6,670 bases of DNA. Source: Chitinophagaceae bacterium (GTDB taxonomy: Bacteria; Bacteroidota; Bacteroidia; Chitinophagales; Chitinophagaceae). Numbering within the stretch: the first letter of the stretch is position 1; every line of letters starts with the position of its first letter. The stretch spans positions 1 through 6,670 of the forward strand of contig JAACZX010000137.1 of NCBI GenBank assembly GCA_009996555.1. Reading direction: 5' to 3'. Both the position numbers and the translations under genes were made by a program. Under the pieces are notes generated by a model that was not told the DNA's origin, searched no databases, and worked only from the letters and a program-made list of their open reading frames with translations. Below are positions 1 through 5,491 of this stretch, piece by piece.

Positions 1-1591
1 TATGAAAGAAATCCCAAGGAGTTGGATGTTTAAATGCCCAACGGTGAACATACTCTCTGAATGCACGGTCGAAACGCTCTGCGCCTAACACTTCATTACG
101 CAATACATACAACATTACTCCCGGTTTAAAATATGCAGCAGCACCCAGATTTTCCTGCTGCAATACATCTGCACCATTCAACATGCCATCCATTTTATCG
201 TTAAACAAATAGTTGGCCATACCACTTACATTCGGCACATCTTTATATTCACCTTTATTAAAAGCTTCGCTTGAAAGAATATTGATGAATGTATTAAAGC
301 CCTCATCCATCCATGCAAATTTGCGTTCATTACTTCCCACGATCATCGGGAACCATGTGTGCCCAAACTCATGATCTGTTACGCCAAACAAACCTGCATC
401 AGAAGCAGCTGCACTGCAAAACACAATACCGGGATATTCCATGCCACCCACAATACCTGCTACATTGGTTGCAACAGGATAAGGAAACTCAAACAAATAC
501 TTACTGTAAAACTCAATGCTTGCTTTTGTGTACTCAGTTGAACGACGCCAATCGTTACCGTCTTTTTTTGATGCACTTTCTTTGGGATACACACTTACCG
601 CCATTGCAGTTTTTCCGCTGGGCAAGTTCATACGTGCAGCATCCATGATGAAAGCAGTACTTGCAGCCCATGCCACATCTCTTGTGTTTTCGCATTTAAA
701 TTTCCAGGTAGTGAAAGGGTTACCGGGGCGTGAAGAAGCTTTGCCAACTTCATCAGCCGAACGGATCACCACAGTTTTGTCGCTGTTCATCGCTTCACCC
801 CAACGCTTGATCTGCTCCGCAGTAAAACAATCCTGAGCATTGGTTAATCCGCCACTGCCCACAACAATCATATTCGATGGAGCGGTAATGCTGTATTCAA
901 TATCGCCATACTCCAGGTAAAACTCACCGGCACCCAGGTATGGATTTACATTCCAGCCACTGATGTTATCATACACCGCTACACGTGGAAACCATTGTGC
1001 CACTTCATACACCCAACCTTCTTTTTGTTTTAAACGACCCATACGATCGGTTCCATATTCGGGAATGGCAAAGCCATACTCGATCACCACTTTTGCAGAA
1101 GCACCCCCGGCTTTTAAAACAGCGGGTAAAAACAATTGCATACGTGTATCACTCACTTCATATTTTATATCAACCAGTTTGTCGCCTTGTGCAAGCTTTA
1201 CAGATTTAATACCATAACCGTCAGTAAACTCACCGTTTGCCCAGCGACCACCCAATGCTGTTGTTGTTGCCGATGCTCTTGAGTCTTTGCGATAGATATT
1301 CTGATCTAACTGCAGCCAAAGAAAACTGAGTTCGTCTGGACTGTTGTTGGTATACGTGAGCGCCACTGTTGCAGTAACAGCATGATTTTCGGGATCAATG
1401 GTTGCATTGATCGTATAATCTGCTTTGTTTTGCCAGTACTTTGGCCCCGGCTGACCACTTGCACTCCGGTATTCATTACCAAAGTTGGGATAGAAGAACG
1501 GATGAAATGCTTCACGATGATCGTATTTGCTTTGCCCGAAACTTACAAAAGCAATGCAGATACTGACAATTGCTAAACTGATTTGCTTCAT
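1..1591 (-). CDS. Exported M1-family zinc aminopeptidase, C-terminus cut by the window edge
   Basis: The minus-strand frame is open from an ATG at 1591-1589 to the left edge, giving 530 codons with no stop. Residues 1-20 form a short basic start (MKQ) and a hydrophobic stretch ending near SFGQ, a signal peptide, so the enzyme probably acts in the periplasm or outside the cell. The zinc site is clear: HEFGH at residues 407-411, then 18 residues, then Glu430 in WMDEGFN, which is the HExxH-x18-E signature of M1 (gluzincin) peptidases. GGMEYPG at 382-388 stands where the family has its substrate-binding GAMEN motif, and Tyr487 in AAAYFKPG fits the catalytic tyrosine. M1 enzymes remove N-terminal residues from peptides; the exact specificity cannot be read here. 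The start follows an A-rich leader without a Shine-Dalgarno sequence and gives a proper signal peptide. The end is missing because the window ends, not because the gene is broken. Confidence 0.93.
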   Translation of the reverse strand, partial: MKQISLAIVSICIAFVSFGQSKYDHREAFHPFFYPNFGNEYRSASGQPGPKYWQNKADYTINATIDPENHAVTATVALTYTNNSPDELSFLWLQLDQNIYRKDSRASATTTALGGRWANGEFTDGYGIKSVKLAQGDKLVDIKYEVSDTRMQLFLPAVLKAGGASAKVVIEYGFAIPEYGTDRMGRLKQKEGWVYEVAQWFPRVAVYDNISGWNVNPYLGAGEFYLEYGDIEYSITAPSNMIVVGSGGLTNAQDCFTAEQIKRWGEAMNSDKTVVIRSADEVGKASSRPGNPFTTWKFKCENTRDVAWAASTAFIMDAARMNLPSGKTAMAVSVYPKESASKKDGNDWRRSTEYTKASIEFYSKYLFEFPYPVATNVAGIVGGMEYPGIVFCSAAASDAGLFGVTDHEFGHTWFPMIVGSNERKFAWMDEGFNTFINILSSEAFNKGEYKDVPNVSGMANYLFNDKMDGMLNGADVLQQENLGAAAYFKPGVMLYVLRNEVLGAERFDRAFREYVHRWAFKHPTPWDFFH

Positions 1592-1779
1592 GTGTTAATT
1601 GTTATTTGATTTTAGCCACAGAGTATAATCTTGAAATAATAGTGGCGTTAAAGAAACGAAGCTTTGCCAACATGGGGAAAAGAAAAATGTTAAAAGGCAG
1701 AATGGTTATCCCCGGGAGGGGCAGCAAGATCTAACACATCCAATACAATCAAAAGGGGTGGGTTTTGTATTCGTAAAAA
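1592..1779. other. Intergenic gap between permease and peptidase genes
   Basis: This 188-bp stretch separates two minus-strand genes and must hold the 3' end of the permease transcript and probably the peptidase leader. On the minus strand the peptidase leader is A/T-rich (AACAATTAACAC before the ATG), but I find no convincing TTTG / TAnnTTTG promoter pair. A weak 7-bp inverted repeat, AATACAA at 1742-1748 with TTGTATT at 1765-1771, lies just past the permease stop. It has a 16-nt loop and no T-run on the minus strand, so it is at best a poor terminator. No small gene is supported. Confidence 0.5.
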
Positions 1780-3204
1780 CTACCGCTGTCCTTTTCGTTT
1801 TCTCTTCGACAACAAATAAACAGGAATGCCTGCAGCAACAATCAACATGCCAAACAAGGAGTTGATAACAGCTGTTGTGCCGCTGGTATAATTCACCACA
1901 TCGTTGTACACGGTGCTAACCAAAAAGAAAGCGGTAAACAAGACAAACACAGCAGGTACAAACGGGTAGCCCCAAACTTTGTACGGCCGTTCAGTTCCTT
2001 TCATTTTATAACGAAGAATAAATACACCCAAGGCACTCATGCCATAAAACAACCAGCTTACAAAAATGAGCATATCTGTGAGCATATCAAACGAACCGCT
2101 GAAGATGAGGAGAATGGTCCAGACAGCATTAAACAGTAAGGCATTTGCAGGTGTTTGAAATTTCGGATGTACTTTCTGTGCGGCTTTAAACCATCTGCTT
2201 TCTTCGCCCATAACAAACGTTACACGTGCTGTGGCTAATACATTGGAATTAGTAGTGCCTAATGTTGAAGCAACAACTAACAATACAATCAAAGCAGCGC
2301 CGGTTGTTCCCCAAATAGCTGAAGCGGCATCGGCAGCAATAAAACCCGATGCGGCTATTTTATCTGCAGGCAGTACATAAATAAATGCAAGATTGATGAG
2401 TACATAGGTGATGATGCAAACGATCAATCCAAGTACTAAACTTTTAGGAATAGTTTGTTGCGGCTGTTTAATTTCTCCGGCAATGAACGTAATGTTGTTC
2501 CAGCCATCGTATGCCCAGAAAGCTCCGGCTGTTGCGGCCACAAATGCCATCAGCAATGCAGTACCTGTTGGTACATTGGATAAAGACGAAAACAAATGTT
2601 GAGGAACGATCTTGCCCGATGTAAACACACCCAGTATCAATAAAAAAATGGCGATAACTTTTAACGCTGTTAACAAACGTTGAATGCCTGCACCCAGCCG
2701 CACACTCCGCATGTTGATGAAGGTGAAGATGCAGATGAGCAGTACCGTTAACAGCTTTACACCCAGATCGTGCAATGGATAAATGGTACCGATAAACGGA
2801 ATATGTAATTTTATACTGAGCTCTGTTTGCAGATCAACTTTTGGCAAGTGCAGAAAATAATCGGCATAGGTACTGCACACATAAGCAATGGATGCATTAC
2901 CGGCTGTATTGAATACAGCAAAGGCCGACCAGCCATACAAAAAGGCAAAGGCATTGCCATACATTTTTTGAAAGAACACATACTGTCCGCCTGTTTCGGG
3001 AAACATGGTTGCCGCTTCGGCATTGGTTAATGCGCCGCATAATACAATCAACCCGGCAACGATCCATACTGTAATCAATAATAATGGAGAGCCCAGCTGA
3101 GCCATCATTACCGCCGGTTTCATAAAAATACCGGAGCCGATAACCCCGCCAATTACAATGGCAATAACAGATGAAAGAGTAAGCGTTCGCTGGAGTTGGG
3201 GCAT
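1780..3204 (-). CDS. APC-superfamily amino-acid permease (LAT/SteT-like)
   Basis: A complete 474-residue protein of about 12 hydrophobic segments, the usual size and topology for an amino acid-polyamine-organocation transporter of the inner membrane. GGVIGSGIF at residues 19-27 is the unwound TM1 substrate-binding motif of the superfamily. FWAYDGWNN at 229-237, followed by GEIKQPQQTIPKS, is the TM6 region as found in L-type (LAT) exchangers and bacterial SteT-like serine/threonine exchangers. ERPYKVWGYPFVP at 405-417 matches the conserved loop before the last helices. The protein should move neutral amino acids by exchange or proton symport; the substrate is not decidable from sequence. The ATG at 3204 places TM1 correctly and is preceded by a 19-bp palindrome and a -7-like box. 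It shares a direction with the downstream peptidase gene, but the 188-bp gap argues for separate transcription. No sign of truncation or frameshift. Confidence 0.92.
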   Translation of the reverse strand: MPQLQRTLTLSSVIAIVIGGVIGSGIFMKPAVMMAQLGSPLLLITVWIVAGLIVLCGALTNAEAATMFPETGGQYVFFQKMYGNAFAFLYGWSAFAVFNTAGNASIAYVCSTYADYFLHLPKVDLQTELSIKLHIPFIGTIYPLHDLGVKLLTVLLICIFTFINMRSVRLGAGIQRLLTALKVIAIFLLILGVFTSGKIVPQHLFSSLSNVPTGTALLMAFVAATAGAFWAYDGWNNITFIAGEIKQPQQTIPKSLVLGLIVCIITYVLINLAFIYVLPADKIAASGFIAADAASAIWGTTGAALIVLLVVASTLGTTNSNVLATARVTFVMGEESRWFKAAQKVHPKFQTPANALLFNAVWTILLIFSGSFDMLTDMLIFVSWLFYGMSALGVFILRYKMKGTERPYKVWGYPFVPAVFVLFTAFFLVSTVYNDVVNYTSGTTAVINSLFGMLIVAAGIPVYLLSKRKRKGQR

Positions 3205-3216
3205 TGGCTAAAGATA

Positions 3217-3235
3217 AATGAAAAGACTTTTCATT
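3217..3235. promoter_or_regulatory. Perfect 19-bp palindrome, candidate operator or leader hairpin of the permease
   Basis: AATGAAAAGACTTTTCATT consists of two perfect 9-nt arms around one central A. It begins 12 bp upstream of the permease start codon and lies downstream of the candidate -7 box, so it would be in the transcribed leader. A protein dimer could bind it as DNA. As RNA it would form a hairpin only with part of the arms unpaired to make a loop. The symmetry is directly visible; a regulatory role is inference. Confidence 0.4.
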
Positions 3236-3261
3236 CTTCCACTTCACTCCTCTATCAACCT

Positions 3262-3269
3262 CAAAAATA
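3262..3269 (-). promoter_or_regulatory. Candidate Bacteroidota -7 box for the permease
   Basis: Read on the minus strand the sequence is TATTTTTG, an exact match to the Bacteroidota -7 consensus TAnnTTTG. It lies 57 bp upstream of the permease ATG, giving a leader of about 50 nt. No good TTTG -33 element is visible 19-21 bp further upstream, where the sequence is A-rich, so the call rests on one box in an AT-rich region. No comparable box was found for the divergent hydrolase gene. Confidence 0.35.
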
Positions 3270-3335
3270 TTTTTTTCTTTTTCTGTAATAATTCTTCTGC
3301 ACCTGCATCCAATACATAAACACAAACAAAAAAAC

Positions 3336-4181
3336 ATGAAAAAGCTTATCAGTTTCCTTATCATCAGCCTTATCATCTTTCATACAAATGCCCAAACCAA
3401 TGCCTTTAAAGTAGAAGTAACAGGCAAAGGCAAACCGGTTATTTTAATTCCCGGTTACAGCTGCAGCGGCGAAGTGTGGAAAGAAACCGTTGCGCATTTA
3501 AAAGATCGTTACGAATGCCACGTAATTACCATTGCCGGTTATGCAGGTGTACCGAAGTTAGATACACCCATTTTAAAAACTGTACGTAACGAACTCATCA
3601 ACTATGTAAAAAATAAAAAGCTCAACAAGCCGATTCTCGTTGGTCATAGCCTTGGTGCCTTTATGAGTTTATGGGTGAGCAGTGTGGAGCCCGATTTGTT
3701 TGGAAAAATTATTTGTGTTGATGGATTGCCCTTTATTTCAGCAATGCAGGATACAACTGCCAATGCAGAAGTGCTGAAGAAGAATCCTCAGTTCGACCCT
3801 GTAACTGTTGCAAAGAATTTTGAAGCATTGCCCGATTCGAATTATGTACAGAACATGACACGTGCCATGCGTTACCAGGTGAATGATACGGCCCGTGCAA
3901 AACAAATTGCTACCTGGAGTTTTCAATGCGACCGTCGCACATTGGGTTATACCATTGTTGAGATATCAACAACTGACCTGCGTGAAGACATAGCAAAGAT
4001 CAAACAACCGGTATTGGTACTCGGCAGTTTGTATGGCACAGAAGCAAACAGCTTTACTGTTTTAAATCATCAATATAAAAATGTATCCAACAAAACCATT
4101 GAGGTTGCTAACAGCAAACATTTTATCATGTACGATGTGCCCGAATGGTTTTATACAAAAGTGGATGCGTTCTTACAATAA
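3336..4181 (+). CDS. Exported alpha/beta-hydrolase-fold protein
   Basis: A complete 281-residue protein. Residues 1-20 (MKK, a hydrophobic core, then NAQ) form a signal peptide, so the mature enzyme is probably periplasmic. The fold is recognised from VILIPGYSCSGEVW at 35-48 (first core strand and oxyanion-hole loop) and the nucleophile elbow GHSLG at 103-107, with Ser105 as the nucleophile. His262 in SKHFIMYD near the C-terminus fits the catalytic histidine. The acid residue is less certain: Glu236, after the strand PVLVLGSLYG, is one candidate and Asp129 another. Members of this family are esterases, lipases, peptidases and others, and the substrate cannot be inferred. The ATG follows an A-rich, Shine-Dalgarno-free leader and gives a clean signal peptide. 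The stop is 39 bp before the ECF sigma gene on the same strand, so co-transcription is possible. Confidence 0.88.
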   Translation: MKKLISFLIISLIIFHTNAQTNAFKVEVTGKGKPVILIPGYSCSGEVWKETVAHLKDRYECHVITIAGYAGVPKLDTPILKTVRNELINYVKNKKLNKPILVGHSLGAFMSLWVSSVEPDLFGKIICVDGLPFISAMQDTTANAEVLKKNPQFDPVTVAKNFEALPDSNYVQNMTRAMRYQVNDTARAKQIATWSFQCDRRTLGYTIVEISTTDLREDIAKIKQPVLVLGSLYGTEANSFTVLNHQYKNVSNKTIEVANSKHFIMYDVPEWFYTKVDAFLQ

Positions 4182-4220
4182 GTTTTACAAAACCAAATTC
4201 AACATTATCTTACTAACGTA

Positions 4221-4712
4221 ATGAAACAGGAAGAACAGTTTACAGCTTTATACAAGCAATACGCTCCCGGTATTCGCAAGCTCTGTTTGGGTTATACCGG
4301 CGATGCCATGCTGGCTGAAGATCTGCTGCAGGAAAGTTTTGTAAAAATGTGGAAGAATATGGACAAGTTCAGAGGTGATGCAGCATGGAGTACCTGGATC
4401 TATCGTATTGCTGCCAACACCTGTTTAACACATCTGCGCAAAAAGAACGAACAGTTTGTTGATGCAGATGAAGAACGGTTAGCGATGATACCGGATGAGG
4501 CACGCAATAAAGAACAGGAAGTACAGCTGTTGTACAAATGCATCAGCAAGTTAGCAGAAACAGACAGGCTCATCATTACACTGGTACTCGAAGACAAACC
4601 TTATGAAGAGATTGCCGACATCACCGGCATTACCGAAAACAACCTGCGAGTAAAAATTCACCGTATTAAAAAACAGCTCAGCGAAATTTATAGCAGTTAT
4701 GAAAGACTTTGA
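4221..4712 (+). CDS. ECF-type (extracytoplasmic function) RNA polymerase sigma factor
   Basis: A complete 163-residue protein with the two-domain plan of sigma-70 group 4. Region 2 covers about residues 6-76: AEDLLQESFVKMWKN at 32-46 is the core-binding helix of region 2.2, and STWIYRIAANTCLTHLRKK at 57-75 is the -10 recognition part. A variable acidic linker (about 77-100) follows. Region 4 lies at about 102-155, with the helix-turn-helix YEEIADITGITENNLRVKIHRIKKQL (written here in parts: YEEIADITGITENN, then LRVKIHRIKKQL) binding the -35 element. It directs polymerase to a small regulon, usually controlled by an anti-sigma factor. The stop overlaps the start of the next gene by 14 bp, which points to translational coupling with that membrane protein. 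No FecR-like gene or TonB-receptor gene is nearby, so it does not look like a FecI-type iron or glycan sensing unit. Confidence 0.94.
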   Translation: MKQEEQFTALYKQYAPGIRKLCLGYTGDAMLAEDLLQESFVKMWKNMDKFRGDAAWSTWIYRIAANTCLTHLRKKNEQFVDADEERLAMIPDEARNKEQEVQLLYKCISKLAETDRLIITLVLEDKPYEEIADITGITENNLRVKIHRIKKQLSEIYSSYERL

Positions 4713-5310
4713 TGCATTAAAAGATTTGTGGCAGCAATCGAAACCCGCTGAACAAAAATCAGTGGATCTGCAGGCCATTACCCGTCAAGCGAAAGATACC
4801 AAGGCAAAGCTGATGCGTCCCTTATTGATTGGAAGCATTACGTTGTTTCTTACACCATTCTTTGTTATTTGGGTGGTGTACTTTAGTAATGTACAATTGA
4901 ACTGGATCAGCACACACATCAGCGTTGCGATCATAGCACTTGTTGTATGGCTGCAATCATTCCTTACGTTCTTTACCTGGAATAAACTCCGGCTGATTGA
5001 TGACACAGCAGCACCAGCACAACACTTGCAGCAATGGGAAACCTATTATGCGTTTCGCAAAAAACAAATTCAATGGAACAAGCCGATTTATTTTCTGTTC
5101 CTCAACTTAGGTATGGGTTTGTATTTCCTGGAAGTCGTGCATGGCCGCCCCATTGTTTATGTTCTAACGTTGGTTGCTTTTTATGCAGGCTGGATGCTGT
5201 ATGCTTATTTCATTCTCGGCAAACGCATTCTTGAAAAAGAAGAAAAACGATTGAAAGCAATTATGGATGAGTTGAAAGGAATTGAAGAGCAGTTGAAAGC
5301 AGCGGAGTAA
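4699..5310 (+). CDS. Four-helix membrane protein, putative anti-sigma partner of the ECF factor
   Basis: A complete 203-residue protein that I cannot place in a named family. Residues 1-38 are hydrophilic and start FDALKDLWQQSK, a tryptophan-containing helix of the type seen at the N-terminus of small membrane proteins beside Bacteroidota ECF sigma genes. Four membrane segments follow at about 41-62, 70-93, 129-147 and 151-173. Residues 175-203 are a charged Lys/Glu-rich helix, possibly a short coiled coil. With four helices both termini should lie on the same side, presumably the cytoplasm where the sigma factor is. The sequence contains no cysteine, so the zinc-binding HxxxCxxC motif of ZAS anti-sigma factors is absent. 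The start codon lies inside the sigma gene (14-bp overlap), and that coupling is the main reason for the anti-sigma proposal. An unrelated membrane protein remains possible. Confidence 0.8.
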   Translation: MKDFDALKDLWQQSKPAEQKSVDLQAITRQAKDTKAKLMRPLLIGSITLFLTPFFVIWVVYFSNVQLNWISTHISVAIIALVVWLQSFLTFFTWNKLRLIDDTAAPAQHLQQWETYYAFRKKQIQWNKPIYFLFLNLGMGLYFLEVVHGRPIVYVLTLVAFYAGWMLYAYFILGKRILEKEEKRLKAIMDELKGIEEQLKAAE

Positions 5311-5313
5311 GAT

Positions 5314-5376
5314 AGGTATGCCATATTTAAAACTTACCGCCAATTTTTATCAGGCTCTGATAAATATGGCATACCT
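5314..5376. repeat. 63-bp element with perfect 16-bp terminal inverted repeats
   Basis: AGGTATGCCATATTTA at 5314-5329 is exactly reverse-complementary to 5361-5376, enclosing 31 bp. The element begins 3 bp after the stop codon of the membrane-protein gene. It is flanked on both sides by the triplet GAT (5311-5313 and 5377-5379), which could be a 3-bp target-site duplication or chance. As RNA it would form a long hairpin at the 3' end of the sigma operon, but there is no T-run beyond it on either strand, so it is not a standard intrinsic terminator. It could be a very small MITE- or REP-like repeat or an mRNA 3'-end stabiliser. No second copy was noticed in this window. Confidence 0.6.
5346..5364. 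repeat. Inner 8-bp hairpin overlapping the right arm of the 63-bp element
   Basis: TTTATCAG (5346-5353) and CTGATAAA (5357-5364) are perfect reverse complements around a 3-nt centre, GCT. The last four bases (5361-5364) are also the first four of the element's right arm. The inner hairpin and the full outer hairpin therefore compete for those bases. Confidence 0.5.
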
Positions 5377-5405
5377 GATAACAACAACTTGGCCCGAAGA
5401 TATCT

Positions 5406-5443
5406 AAAACAAAAACTCCTGCTGCATTTCTGCAACAGGAGTT
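5406..5443 (-). terminator. Rho-independent terminator of the rtcB transcript
   Basis: Two 13-nt arms at 5414-5426 and 5431-5443 enclose a 4-nt loop. Read on the minus strand, the stem is AACTCCTGTTGCA with TGCAGCAGGAGTT, fully paired apart from one U-G wobble, and is followed at once by TTTGTTTTA. It lies about 48 nt past the rtcB stop codon. On the plus strand the same position becomes an A-C mismatch and the T-run (5451-5455) comes 7 nt after the stem, so the structure is built mainly for the minus-strand transcript. Some back-up termination of the plus-strand sigma operon is possible. Confidence 0.82.
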
Positions 5444-5491
5444 GAAACGGTTTTTGATTTACCAATTATTCACTATCAATTAGCCATTCAT

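Noticed and set aside
313..1217. Several plus-strand open frames of 60-111 codons opposite the M1 peptidase
   Set aside because: They run antisense to a gene with intact catalytic motifs and their translations have no recognisable domain.
1742..1771. Inverted repeat AATACAA / TTGTATT as a permease terminator
   Set aside because: Only 7 AT-rich pairs, a 16-nt loop and no following T-run on the minus strand.
1741..2293. The 13-mer CAATACAATCAAA at 1741 and again at 2281
   Set aside because: The second copy is coding sequence for a hydrophobic permease helix and there is no flanking similarity; chance match in AT-rich DNA.
2897..3376. 159-codon minus-strand open frame across the permease start and the divergent promoter region
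   Set aside because: It lies out of frame over the well-supported permease gene, starts inside the hydrolase gene, and its Cys/Arg-rich translation resembles no protein family; it is a shadow frame.
4183..4194. GTTTTACAAAAC inverted repeat between the hydrolase and sigma genes
   Set aside because: Five-bp AT-rich arms with a 2-nt centre cannot form a stable hairpin and there is no T-run; not a credible terminator or operator.
5314..5376. The 63-bp inverted repeat as an integron attC site
   Set aside because: It lacks the GTTRRRY/RYYYAAC core sites and the mismatched extrahelical bases typical of attC, and no gene cassette or integrase is present.
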